A model generated the notes under the pieces. It had not been told where the DNA came from. It ran no database searches and was given only the letters and a program-made list of their open reading frames with translations. 64,000 nt of DNA from the NCBI GenBank assembly GCA_964401935.1, contig CAYOAL010000024.1:1-64000 (forward strand), in the 5' to 3' direction. This DNA comes from JAPYTK01 sp964401935. Its GTDB lineage: Bacteria > Myxococcota_A > Polyangia > Polyangiales > Polyangiaceae. The translations under genes were made by a program, and so were the position numbers. How positions within the stretch are numbered: the stretch's first letter is position 1; the number at the start of each line of letters is the position of its first letter. Below are positions 1 to 7,947 of the stretch, in pieces.

Positions 1-608
1 AGGCAGTGTCCCCGACGGGCCTCTTGTCGCGTCTGTCGATCTTGGCACCACTCTCGTTCCACGTGGGCTACGGCCTCCTGCTCACCTTCCGGCCACGCTA
101 CAACGTGAGCCGGTATCCGCTGAGCCGCAACTGGACGTACACGCTGCAGCGAGCGACGGGCCTCCTCGCGCTCGGCTTCATCACCCTCGTGGTGCTGCTC
201 TTCTGGCGCCCCGCGCCTTCACCCGACGAGCTCGCGCCCCACACCGTCGCCTATCTCTCGACGACGCATTTCGGCCTGCCCCTCGTGGCCTTTGCCTACC
301 TCGTGGGCCTCGGTGCCTGCGTCTTCCACCTCGCGACCGGGCTCTTCACGCTGGGTCTGCGCTACGGCCTGCTCACGAGCAAGAAGCAACAAGCGCGGTG
401 GGGTGCGCTGTTCGGGCTCCTCGGGGCGGCGCTCTTCGCCTGGAGCGGTCACGCGGTGTTGTTCATGGCCACCGGCTGGCACCTGGGCACGGCAGCGCAC
501 GAGGCGCCGGTGGTCTGCGATCCCGCGGTCACGAGCGCGCCCGCGCCCGCCACGACGACGCGCCCCCCGCCGCCGCGGCGCGGGCGACCCAAGGCGACCA
601 CCCCGTGA
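1..608 (+). CDS. sdhC: Succinate dehydrogenase cytochrome b subunit, 5' end cut by window edge
   Basis: Membrane anchor and haem b subunit of succinate:quinone reductase (Bacillus SdhC/b558 type), passing electrons from SdhB to quinone. The frame is open to the left edge, so the N-terminus is missing; compared with the roughly 200-residue Bacillus protein about 50-60 residues are lost. The visible part begins near a conserved helix with a His in SFHVGYG (likely haem ligand), followed by the family-like stretch SRNWTYTLQRATG and three further hydrophobic helices. The C-terminal about 35 residues are Pro/Ala/Thr/Arg-rich and look disordered. sdhA begins 13 bp downstream, so the three genes form one operon. 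The family call is well supported; the true start lies outside the window. Confidence 0.85.
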   Translation, partial: AVSPTGLLSRLSILAPLSFHVGYGLLLTFRPRYNVSRYPLSRNWTYTLQRATGLLALGFITLVVLLFWRPAPSPDELAPHTVAYLSTTHFGLPLVAFAYLVGLGACVFHLATGLFTLGLRYGLLTSKKQQARWGALFGLLGAALFAWSGHAVLFMATGWHLGTAAHEAPVVCDPAVTSAPAPATTTRPPPPRRGRPKATTP

Positions 609-621
609 GCCTCCCCTTGTC

Positions 622-2385
622 ATGAGCTCCCGAGACGCAGACGTGGTGGTGTTTGGCGGCGGTCTCGCCGCCCTGATGGCGTGCTGGGAGCTCGCCGAGA
701 GCGGGCTGGCGGTGATCCTCGCCTGCCCCGCCGACCCGGTATGCTGGCCGGTCGTCACCGCCGGTGGGCTCACGCTCGGAGACGATCCCGAGCGGCTCGT
801 CACCGACACGCTCGCCGCAGGCGACTACGCGGCGCCGCGCGCGCCGGTGCGGGCCCTCGCCGCTGCGGCGAGCCCCCTCGTGGAGCGCCTGGCCGGCGTG
901 GGCGTCCCCTTTGCCGCCGATCGTGGCCACTGGCGGCTGCGGCGCCTGCCAGGGATGAGCAAGGCAGACGCCGTGTACGTCGACACCCACACCGAGCTAT
1001 CCATCGGCGCCGCGCTCGAGCGCCACCTCGCGGCGCGTTTCTCGGAGCGCTTCGCCGTGGTCGAGCGGGTTGATCTCGCCGCGCTCCTCTTGGTCGAAGG
1101 CCGCTGCTGCGGCATCGTCACCCAGCACCGAGAAACGCACAGCTTCGAGGCGATCACCGCCGGCGCCGTGATCCTCGCCGGCGGCGGTCCGGAGCGGATG
1201 CTCGGCGCCCGCACCGGCGCGCTCGCGCTCGAGGGCCCCCTCGCGGTGGCGGCGCGCGCGGGGGCGGTGCTCGTCAGTCCACACCGCTGTCAGCAACACC
1301 CTGCCGTGCTCGCGACCCCGCGCGGGCTCGTGGTGCCCACCGCGGCGCTTCGGGCCGAAGGCGCGCGCCTCTGGGTGGCCGCCGCCGACGAGGCGAGGGC
1401 TCCCGATCAGATCCCCCACAAGGAGCGGGCCCGCTTCTTGGACGACGCGTTCCCTGGTTGGGGCGAGCTCGTCCCCGACGATCTCGCCACCAGCGCCCTC
1501 CGCACCGTGCTCGCGGAGCGGCGCGGCAACGACGACGAGGACGCCGCCCCGCGGCACTTCCTCGACGTGAGCCATCTCCCCGACGGGCACCTCGAAGAGC
1601 GACTCGGCGTCGAGCTCGCAGCCCTCTCCGCCACCACCGGCGTCGATCCGAGCCGCGAGCCGATCGAGGTCGTCACCGCCCCGCTCGGCCTGCTCGGGGG
1701 CCTCTTCGTCGACCACGAGCGCAGCGAGGACGGCCTGCTCGTCGAGGGCTCGCCACGCAACCACGCCACCACCCTCCCCGGCCTTTACGCGGCGGGTCCT
1801 TGGGCGAGCCTCTACCACGGGCGCTGTGTCATGGGGGGCAACGGCACCCTCGCCGACTTGTTTGGCGGCTCCGTCGCGGGCCGCGGCGCCGCCGCGTTCA
1901 TCGAACGAGGCGACGGGGGCGACGTCACCGACCGCGCCGCCCAGGACGCCATCGCGCGCGCCGAGTCGCAGTTCATGGACCGGGTGGAGGGCGGCTACGG
2001 ACCATCTCACGCCGCGCTCGAGGCCGAGCTCGGGCAGGCGCTCACCGAGCTCCTCGGGCCGCGAGAGTACGAGCTCGACGAGACCTTGGCGGAGGTGGGG
2101 GAGCTCGTGGCACGGTACGAGGCGATGCCCCCCGAAGCCCGCGCCGGCGAACATCGCGCCCACGCGCAGCGGGCGCTAGAGGACGCCCTCACCTTGGCGC
2201 GCCTCATCGCCGCCGCGGTGGCCGACGAGAGCGCCGAGGAGGGGCCGCGGCTCGCCCGCTGGGATGGGGAAGCGCAGAGCGCAGCGACCTTCACCGTGGG
2301 CGAGCGCACCTACTCGTGCCTGATCGACGAGGACGGCGTCGCAGCGCAGCCGCGGCGCTACAGAGAGAGAGAGGAGAGCGCGTGA
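622..2385 (+). CDS. sdhA: Divergent succinate dehydrogenase/fumarate reductase flavoprotein subunit
   Basis: A 587-residue flavoprotein that would oxidise succinate at an FAD. The N-terminus carries the Rossmann motif VVFGGGLAAL. ATG 622 was chosen because it starts just before this motif; the frame is open further upstream but inside sdhC. Family landmarks kept are QQHP, an LRAEGARL segment (EGxR) and MGGNGTLADLFGG. Several residues normally conserved in SdhA/FrdA look changed: the FAD-linking His of SHTxxAQGG aligns with Pro in CWPVVTAGG, the HYxMGG His aligns with APLGLLGG, and the Arg of HGANRLGGN aligns with HGRCVMGGN. FAD is therefore probably non-covalent and substrate binding altered. 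The stop overlaps the sdhB start (GTGA). Context with cytochrome b and Fe-S subunits strongly supports an Sdh-type complex. Confidence 0.82.
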   Translation: MSSRDADVVVFGGGLAALMACWELAESGLAVILACPADPVCWPVVTAGGLTLGDDPERLVTDTLAAGDYAAPRAPVRALAAAASPLVERLAGVGVPFAADRGHWRLRRLPGMSKADAVYVDTHTELSIGAALERHLAARFSERFAVVERVDLAALLLVEGRCCGIVTQHRETHSFEAITAGAVILAGGGPERMLGARTGALALEGPLAVAARAGAVLVSPHRCQQHPAVLATPRGLVVPTAALRAEGARLWVAAADEARAPDQIPHKERARFLDDAFPGWGELVPDDLATSALRTVLAERRGNDDEDAAPRHFLDVSHLPDGHLEERLGVELAALSATTGVDPSREPIEVVTAPLGLLGGLFVDHERSEDGLLVEGSPRNHATTLPGLYAAGPWASLYHGRCVMGGNGTLADLFGGSVAGRGAAAFIERGDGGDVTDRAAQDAIARAESQFMDRVEGGYGPSHAALEAELGQALTELLGPREYELDETLAEVGELVARYEAMPPEARAGEHRAHAQRALEDALTLARLIAAAVADESAEEGPRLARWDGEAQSAATFTVGERTYSCLIDEDGVAAQPRRYREREESA

Positions 2386-3110
2386 GCGAGCGGCCGCTCC
2401 TCGTTCGTGTTCGGCGCCAAGACGGCCCGAGCGCCGCACCGCGCTGGGAGCGATTTCGCCTGCCGTGGACCCCCGACGCCACGATCGCCGATCTCCTCCA
2501 CACCCTCGGTGCGTCGTTGACCCCGCAGCTCGCCGACGGCTCCGCCACCACGCCGCTCAGCTGGCCCTCGGAATGCAGCTGGCCCTCGTGTGGTGTCTGC
2601 ACCGTCGCCATCAACGGCCGCGCCGCGCCCGCTTGCGGCACCCGCGTGGGCGCGCTCGAAGCGACCCGCACCTCGCACACCCTCACCCTTGCCCCGCTCG
2701 ACGCGTTTCCCGTGATCCGCGACCTGGTCGTCGATCGCTCCCGCATGCGCCGCGACGCAGCGCGCGCCGAAGCGTTCACCGATGAAGCGGGATCGGCCCC
2801 GCCCGACGCGGCCGCGCGCCTTTTCGCGCGCTGCACCCGCTGCGGCGCGTGCCTCGACGCGTGCCCAGAGACGCACCAGGGGAGCCCGTTCCTCGGGCCC
2901 CAAGCCCTCGGTGCGGTGCACGCCACGCGGCTCTCGCGCGGGGCGCCGCTCCCGCTGCCCCTCCTCGGAGCCGGAGGGATCGCCGACTGCGGGCACGCCC
3001 AGAACTGCGTCGAGGTGTGCCCGGAGCGCATCCCCCTCGACGTCGCGATCCAGAGCGCCGCCCGCGCCGCACCTCGACGCTGGCTCACGACGCTCCTCCG
3101 CCGCCGCTGA
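2382..3110 (+). CDS. sdhB: Succinate dehydrogenase iron-sulfur subunit
   Basis: Iron-sulfur subunit (242 aa) that carries electrons from the flavoprotein to the cytochrome b subunit. The N-terminal ferredoxin-like half contains the 2Fe-2S loop CSWPSCGVC plus a later Cys (APAC). The C-terminal half has CTRCGACLDACP for the 4Fe-4S cluster and CGHAQNCVEVCP for the remaining cluster. All expected cluster cysteines are therefore visible, in contrast to the altered flavoprotein. GTG 2382 is chosen because it overlaps the sdhA stop (GTGA), with a GAGGAGAG ribosome site directly upstream. The end is Arg-rich. No clear terminator follows. Confidence 0.88.
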   Translation: MSERPLLVRVRRQDGPSAAPRWERFRLPWTPDATIADLLHTLGASLTPQLADGSATTPLSWPSECSWPSCGVCTVAINGRAAPACGTRVGALEATRTSHTLTLAPLDAFPVIRDLVVDRSRMRRDAARAEAFTDEAGSAPPDAAARLFARCTRCGACLDACPETHQGSPFLGPQALGAVHATRLSRGAPLPLPLLGAGGIADCGHAQNCVEVCPERIPLDVAIQSAARAAPRRWLTTLLRRR

Positions 3111-3139
3111 CGCCAGCTCGGGCGCGCTGCGCAACGACG

Positions 3140-3176
3140 CCTCGACACGGTGCCGACGACCCCTCGACACGGTGCC
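3140..3176. repeat. 22-bp direct repeat downstream of sdhB
   Basis: The 15-mer CCTCGACACGGTGCC occurs at 3140-3154 and again at 3162-3176, a spacing of exactly 22 bp. A weaker third relative (CCCTCGACGCGATACG) follows near 3198. It lies just after the sdhB stop in an otherwise non-coding stretch. The period matches the 22-23 bp tandem repeats at 17818, 18091 and 37517. Confidence 0.7.
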
Positions 3177-3223
3177 CGTGGCCCGCCATGCGCGCGACCC
3201 TCGACGCGATACGAAACGGCCCG

Positions 3224-3251
3224 TGTATCGACTGTACGATTCTGCGACAGC
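3224..3251 (+). promoter_or_regulatory. 28-bp conserved box upstream of roadblock operon, copy 1
   Basis: The core CTGTACGATTCTGCGACAG (3232-3250) is an imperfect inverted repeat with CTGT and ACAG ends. The full 28 bp agree with 9294-9321 at 23 of 28 positions, and I found no other copy in the window. It lies about 80 bp upstream of a sigma-54-type promoter, a spacing typical of an enhancer-binding-protein site. The 341-bp gap 3111-3451 holds only this box, the promoter and the 22-bp repeat. The function is inferred from position and conservation. Confidence 0.55.
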
Positions 3252-3331
3252 CACCCCGCGGCGTGACCCTGCCCCGCAGCACGGAAGTGCCGTGGCGCGT
3301 CGCCTTCCAGCCCCATCGCGGCCCGCCACGC

Positions 3332-3347
3332 TGGCGCAGGCCTTGCT
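3332..3347 (+). promoter_or_regulatory. Sigma-54-type promoter
   Basis: TGGCGCAGGCCTTGCT matches the -24/-12 consensus TGGCACGNNNNTTGCW with correct GG-to-GC spacing and two mismatches (positions 5 and 7). The predicted start near 3358 leaves a leader of about 95 nt before ATG 3452, which has GAGG 7 nt upstream. It would drive the 3452-7880 gene series. Confidence 0.55.
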
Positions 3348-3451
3348 TCGCGAAGGTACACGGGGCGGCGCCACGACTTGAGGTCACAGCCCCCCGGTCC
3401 CTGCGCGGTTCACGGTCGAGGAGCAGCCTGAACGGGCGACGAGGCCCAACG

Positions 3452-3805
3452 ATGCGTCGTGATGATGACTTGATCCAGAACATGCTCTCCTACGCCGAGG
3501 CAATCCTCTTCATCGATCACCTCGGACGCATCCGCGCCGTCGAGGGCAGCTCACCCGACGCGCCTCGGTTGGCGTCGACCGTCACGCTCGTGAGCGCCGC
3601 GGCAGCCCGATTCGGTGAAGACCTGCTCGCGGGCCCCCTCGATACGTTGATGGTGCACTTCCGTCAGCGCGTGGTGATGGCGGCGCGGACCCCGTGTGGC
3701 CTCGTGGCGGTGGTCGCTGGGCCGGGCGTCCAGGCCGGGCTCCTGTTCAGTCACATGAGGCGACTGCAGGCATCGCTGCAACAGGCCGTCGCCGAGGCGA
3801 GCTGA
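3452..3805 (+). CDS. Small roadblock/LC7-like protein
   Basis: A 117-residue protein with the length and alternating pattern of a roadblock/LC7 domain: a strand ILFIDHLGRI, a long central helix (about residues 40-75), strands VVMAARTPCGLVAVVAG and a C-terminal helix. Roadblock proteins dimerise and commonly regulate small Ras-like GTPases (MglB type), but no GTPase gene is visible nearby. ATG 3452 has GAGG 7 nt upstream and lies downstream of the sigma-54-type promoter. The stop overlaps the next start (TGATG), so the two are coupled. The sequence is more divergent than the two clear roadblock proteins at 7476 and 9425; the fold call is by pattern. Confidence 0.6.
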   Translation: MRRDDDLIQNMLSYAEAILFIDHLGRIRAVEGSSPDAPRLASTVTLVSAAAARFGEDLLAGPLDTLMVHFRQRVVMAARTPCGLVAVVAGPGVQAGLLFSHMRRLQASLQQAVAEAS

Positions 3806-5163
3806 TGACCGACGACGAGCAGACATCCGAACCCAGGCGTGGGTTTCTCAGCCGCGTCTTCGGCGGCGCCGACACCGAGCGGCTCGCGCTCCTCGAGACC
3901 GAGGTCGAGGCGTTGCGGAGCAACGTGATCGAGCGCGAGCACGACCTGGAGTCGCTGCGTGACGCGCACGCGACCGCGGTCGCCGCCAAGGCGAACGTGG
4001 AGAAGAAGCTCGCTGGCGCCTTGCTCGCGGCCAAGCGCGCCACGGAGGCCGATGCCCATCGTGCGGCGAAGGTGACCGCGCTCGAGAGGGACGTGGCCGC
4101 GGCTGCCAAACAGGTGGCAGAGCTCGACGCCAAGCACCGAGCCGAGCAACGAGCGCTCGAGAAGGCGGCCGCCGAGCTCAAAGCCGAGCGCGAGGCCCAT
4201 CAGACCACGAGGCGAAAGCTCGCCAGCGTCGACAAGGACCGGGCACGCCTGAGCGCCGACCTCGCCCTCGCCACCGGGGAGCTGCAACAACTCCGGAACG
4301 CGTCGTCCGAGCGCGAACGGGTGGCCGAGGAGCTCGAGGCCAAGGCGAGGGTGCTCGCCGCGGCGGAGGCCGAGCTCCGAACGCTGCGTGAACAGCTGCG
4401 GGCGCACCAGGCGCCGTCCAGCGACCGTCGACGGGCACGCGAAGGGAACAACGAGGCGGTGGCGGCGGCGCGACGCGAGCTCGAGGCCAGAGCCGAGACG
4501 CTGGCGACCGCGCTCCGCGACGTGCAGAAGGAGCTGAGCACGGCGAGCGCCGAGCTCGAAGCGTCGCGAGAGGAGATCGAAGCGCTGACGCGCGCACTCG
4601 ACGATGCGCAGCGCGCCCGCAGCACGATCGAGGAGGAGGTGGCGCTGGCCTACGAGCGAAACGCAGCCCTCTCGCAGGAGCTCACCCAGGAGCGAGACAC
4701 CGTCGCGCAGCTCGCCGAGCGCGAGGTGTCGCAGCAGGACGAGCGCAACGCGGCCACGGGCGTGGCCCTCTGGCTCGGCGACACCACGTCGCGGTTCCTC
4801 GATGATGTGTTCGGTGACTCGGCGCCCGTCGCGTGGCGACGCTGGGCCGAGGCCGCCTCGGCGCCACCGAGCCTCGCCAGCCGCCTCGGTCTCGATGACG
4901 CGCTCCACACCGACGACACAGCCCTCGCTCGAGCGCTGAGGAGCCTGGGCGTCGAGCTCCGGGACGCCGACGATGGCTACGCGCTTCACGTGGACAGCGC
5001 TCCGTCGGGTCTGGACGCGCCCGCACGCGTCGGAGCGCCATGGCTGGCCCACCTCGCCGCGAGTGTGCTCGGCCACCGCGACGAGGCGACGCTCCTCCCC
5101 CGCGCGGACCAAGACGTCCCCGACGGACTCGTGATTCACCTGGAGCGCGAGGCCTCACGTTGA
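3805..5163 (+). CDS. Long coiled-coil protein of unknown function
   Basis: A 452-residue cytoplasmic protein. After a short N-terminus (RRGFLSRVFGGAD), residues about 25-320 are an almost unbroken Glu/Arg/Ala/Leu heptad pattern, a long parallel coiled coil. The C-terminal about 125 residues are more globular (VALWLGDTTSRFLDDVFG and onward). I do not recognise the family. It is coupled to the roadblock-like gene in front and lies just ahead of a histidine kinase, so a scaffold or localisation role in the same signalling unit is a reasonable inference. No signal peptide or membrane segment is seen. Confidence 0.7.
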   Translation: MTDDEQTSEPRRGFLSRVFGGADTERLALLETEVEALRSNVIEREHDLESLRDAHATAVAAKANVEKKLAGALLAAKRATEADAHRAAKVTALERDVAAAAKQVAELDAKHRAEQRALEKAAAELKAEREAHQTTRRKLASVDKDRARLSADLALATGELQQLRNASSERERVAEELEAKARVLAAAEAELRTLREQLRAHQAPSSDRRRAREGNNEAVAAARRELEARAETLATALRDVQKELSTASAELEASREEIEALTRALDDAQRARSTIEEEVALAYERNAALSQELTQERDTVAQLAEREVSQQDERNAATGVALWLGDTTSRFLDDVFGDSAPVAWRRWAEAASAPPSLASRLGLDDALHTDDTALARALRSLGVELRDADDGYALHVDSAPSGLDAPARVGAPWLAHLAASVLGHRDEATLLPRADQDVPDGLVIHLEREASR

Positions 5164-5214
5164 GAGATCTCGCGCGCAACGTGCTCAGCGTGTTCCGTGT
5201 CGACGGACGGTTCC

Positions 5215-6285
5215 ATGGACGCGAGCGAGCTTGACACGGCGCGCCCGCCTCCCGCTGCCACCCTCGATCTGAGTCGAGTTGGGGCGGCTCTCGCGCTCCT
5301 TACCCGCGACGGTCGCGTGAAGGCGGTCTCGCCGTCGGCACGGCAGCTCCTCGAACGAGCAGGCGTAGCCCTGTACGACCTCCCTTCACCGCTCCCACGC
5401 GCCTTCTGGCGTGAGCTCATGCGTCAGCCCGCCGGACGACCTCAGGAGTGGCGGCCCGGAAGCGTCGCCGGCCTCTGCCTCGGCTGGACACGCTACGCGC
5501 ACGGCGACGACGAGCTGCTCGTGTCGATGAGCGAGATCTCGGAGGTTCAGGAGCTTCGCTCGCGTCGGCTTCAGCAGCAACGCCTCGAGGCGATCGGACG
5601 ACTGTCGGCGGGCATCGCCCACGACCTTCGCACTCCCCTCTCCAGCATCATGTTCACCACCAGCGTGCTCGAGAACCGCCTCCGCGAGCTCAGCGAAGCC
5701 GAGATGCTCGAGGCGCTCTCCCAGATCCGAGAGGCCACCGAGCGCATGCGCGAGAGCATCGCGGGCTTGCTCGACTACGCGCGCGTACACCCGCGCCCCG
5801 ACGCCGAGTCACAGCTCGACGTGTTGTTCGCGCGCGTGTGCTCGCTGCTGCGGCCGCTTCTTCGCGACACCCGCCACCGCGTTGTGACGCGCATCGAGCA
5901 GGGGGCAAACCGCGTCCGTGGGAATCCACTCGTCGTCGAGCAGATCCTCGTCAACTTGGTGACCAACGCCGTGGAAGCAGCCACCGAGCCGCTCGCGGTC
6001 GAGCTGCGCTCGACGCCTGGCGAGCACGGCCGCGACGTCGTCATCCACGTCACCGACGACGGCCCCGGCGTCGACGCAGAGGCACGAGAGGCTGTCTTCG
6101 ATCCGTTCTTCACCACCAAGAGCGACGGCACGGGTCTCGGTCTCACCATCAGCCGCGAAGCGGCCGTCTCTCTCGGTGGGCAGCTCGAGCTGCTCCCTTC
6201 CGACCGAGGTTGTCACTTCCGGCTCACGCTGCCCCGACCCCGCAGCTCCACCCGTCCTCCCGACGATGCCGAGGAGGCGTGGTGA
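5215..6285 (+). CDS. Soluble sensor histidine kinase (PAS-like, NtrB type)
   Basis: A cytoplasmic kinase of about 356 aa. An N-terminal PAS-like region (LALLTRDGRVKAVSPSARQL) precedes the H box SAGIAHDLRTPLSS, with the phospho-accepting His near residue 136. The ATPase domain is intact: N box ILVNLVTNAVEAA, G1 DDGPGV, F box FDPFFTTK and G2 GTGLGLTISREA. ATG 5215 follows GGACGG; GTG 5197 is an in-frame alternative with no ribosome site. The stop overlaps the response regulator start (GTGA), so the two are almost certainly a cognate pair. No membrane segments are present, so the input is probably cytoplasmic, possibly through the roadblock or coiled-coil partners. Confidence 0.85.
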   Translation: MDASELDTARPPPAATLDLSRVGAALALLTRDGRVKAVSPSARQLLERAGVALYDLPSPLPRAFWRELMRQPAGRPQEWRPGSVAGLCLGWTRYAHGDDELLVSMSEISEVQELRSRRLQQQRLEAIGRLSAGIAHDLRTPLSSIMFTTSVLENRLRELSEAEMLEALSQIREATERMRESIAGLLDYARVHPRPDAESQLDVLFARVCSLLRPLLRDTRHRVVTRIEQGANRVRGNPLVVEQILVNLVTNAVEAATEPLAVELRSTPGEHGRDVVIHVTDDGPGVDAEAREAVFDPFFTTKSDGTGLGLTISREAAVSLGGQLELLPSDRGCHFRLTLPRPRSSTRPPDDAEEAW

Positions 6286-7418
6286 CCGCCGTCCTTGTCG
6301 TCGATGACGACGCCCAGCTCCGCCACGTGGTCGTGACCGAGCTCGAGAAGCGCGGCTACGACGTCCTGTCGGCGTCCTCGCCCGATGAAGCCAAAGGCTT
6401 TCTAACCACCGCCGACGTCGACGTCCTCCTCACCGATCTGCGCCTCGAGGCCGCCGAGGACGGCATTGATCTGCTCACGACCGTGCGCGATCACGGCCTC
6501 GAGGCGCGCACCATCCTCATGAGCGGCTACGCCACGGCCCGCGACTACCAGGCCGCCATCGAGCTAGGGGCGGTGCGCGTGCTGTGCAAACCGTTCACGG
6601 TCGACGAGCTGGTGCAGGCCATCGAGCACGCGGTCGACTGCGAGACCGGCTTCCGCGGGAGCGTGCACGGCCTCTCGTTGATCGACATGCTCCAGATGTT
6701 CCACTACGCCCGCCGATCCATCGTGCTGATGATCGAAGGCCCACGCTCGGGACGAATCGAGGTCTTGGAGGGCGAGATCATTCATGCGCGTCACGACACG
6801 TCTTCCGGCACGACGGCGCTCAAGGCCCTCCTCCGCGAGTCGTCGGGGGCGATCCGCACCGCTCCGTTCACCGTCACCGTCGAGCGCAGCATCGCGGTCC
6901 CGTTCCAGGCGCTCCTCCTCGACACGCTCCGTGAGCTCGACGAGGAGGACCCGAACGCCGCTCCGTTCGACCCGCTCGAGGGGCTGAGCTCAGGAGAAGG
7001 CTTCGGGGAGCTCGATGACGCCGCGCTGGCGGGGCCGGTCGAAATGTCAGGGCAGCAGGGCCCAACCGCCGACGGGCGAGCCGTGCGCGCGGAGCGCCTC
7101 CGCGCCCACTTGGCACAAGCGTTGCCACAGGTCGCCGTGGTGCTCCTCACCGAGGACCAACCTGAGGAGGACCCGCTGCTCGACGCGGTTCGACACCTCC
7201 ACGAGTCGGCGAGCCGCCTGGGCGGCGACTGCCTGCAGCTCGAGCTCGTGTCCCCGCACCTTGGGCTCGCGGTGTTCGCCACGCCTACGCCCGGTCTGTG
7301 GGTGGCGGCACATGTCGCCTTGGCCGGACGGCTTGGGCCGCAACGTTTTCGCTCGGCGATGAGCCGCCTCGCGGCGTTGCTCCACGCTGAGTGGAGCGCT
7401 TCGACGCCCGACACATGA
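6282..7418 (+). CDS. Response regulator with REC, PATAN (DUF4388) and roadblock-like C-terminus
   Basis: A 378-residue regulator. REC residues 1-120 have the acidic pair VVDDD, the phospho-accepting Asp in LLTDLR, Ser in LMSGYA and Lys in LCKPF, so it should be phosphorylatable. Next comes a PATAN/DUF4388 domain (FRGSVHGLSLIDMLQMF to about residue 200). The last about 100 residues (LLDAVRHLHESASRLGG to AALLHAEW) look like a degenerate roadblock fold. No DNA-binding domain is seen, so output is probably by protein contact. GTG 6282 overlaps the kinase stop and has GAGGAGGCG upstream. Confidence 0.82.
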   Translation: MTAVLVVDDDAQLRHVVVTELEKRGYDVLSASSPDEAKGFLTTADVDVLLTDLRLEAAEDGIDLLTTVRDHGLEARTILMSGYATARDYQAAIELGAVRVLCKPFTVDELVQAIEHAVDCETGFRGSVHGLSLIDMLQMFHYARRSIVLMIEGPRSGRIEVLEGEIIHARHDTSSGTTALKALLRESSGAIRTAPFTVTVERSIAVPFQALLLDTLRELDEEDPNAAPFDPLEGLSSGEGFGELDDAALAGPVEMSGQQGPTADGRAVRAERLRAHLAQALPQVAVVLLTEDQPEEDPLLDAVRHLHESASRLGGDCLQLELVSPHLGLAVFATPTPGLWVAAHVALAGRLGPQRFRSAMSRLAALLHAEWSASTPDT

Positions 7419-7475
7419 CGCACACCGACGACGCGATTGTCGCCGGAACAAAGGAAGGATCAAGGGAGTTACAAG

Positions 7476-7880
7476 ATGTCACTGGATTCCGCACTGGCCA
7501 AAGTTCAAAACAGCGTGCCCGAATGTGTCGCCGTCGGCTTCGTCGACATGACCACCGGCATGTTGTTGAGCGTCAAGACAGTCGACAGCCACCCGCAGGA
7601 GGTGCTCGACCTCGTCGCGGCTGCCACCGGGGACCTCTTTCAAGGCACCAACGTGGCCGCGATCGAGAACCTCTTCAAACGAGCCCGCGGCGTAAAAGAG
7701 GACGGCCACCACTACTTCCAGGAGATCATCATCCTCTCCGACAACCTCCTGCACGTGTTTCAGCGCTGCAAGCGCAATGAGAACCTGGTGCTCGTGACGG
7801 TGTGTCGCATCTCGGCCAACCTCGGGATGGTGCTCACCAAGTCGCGCAGCGCGCTCGCCGACGTCGAGGCCGCGGCCTGA
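7476..7880 (+). CDS. Roadblock/LC7 domain protein
   Basis: A 134-residue single-domain protein. Landmarks are VAVGFVDMTTGMLLSVKT (first strands), LDLVAAATGDLFQGTNVAAIENLF (central helix) and ILSDNLLHVFQR...ENLVLVTVCRISANLGM. It is a clear paralogue of the protein at 9425 (shared DxxTGMLL, VAAAT-DLF-G-NV, RGV, YF-E, NIGM/NLGM). ATG 7476 has GGGAG at 7464-7468. It lies 57 bp after the REC-PATAN gene, as the last gene before a strong hairpin. Roadblock proteins are usually dimeric GTPase regulators or scaffolds; the partner here is unknown. Confidence 0.85.
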   Translation: MSLDSALAKVQNSVPECVAVGFVDMTTGMLLSVKTVDSHPQEVLDLVAAATGDLFQGTNVAAIENLFKRARGVKEDGHHYFQEIIILSDNLLHVFQRCKRNENLVLVTVCRISANLGMVLTKSRSALADVEAAA

Positions 7881-7890
7881 AGAACGAAGG

Positions 7891-7917
7891 GGAGCGGGCG
7901 TAGCGGGCGCCCGCTCC
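7891..7917 (+). terminator. Strong hairpin between convergent genes
   Basis: Perfect 10-bp arms GGAGCGGGCG (7891-7900) and CGCCCGCTCC (7908-7917) around a 7-nt loop, followed by TTCT. It lies 10 bp after the roadblock stop and 30 bp before the end of the opposing EAL gene. The T tail is short, so termination may be weak or bidirectional. Confidence 0.7.
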
Positions 7918-7947
7918 TTCTGCGTCAGTCTCAGAGACAGACGCCTT

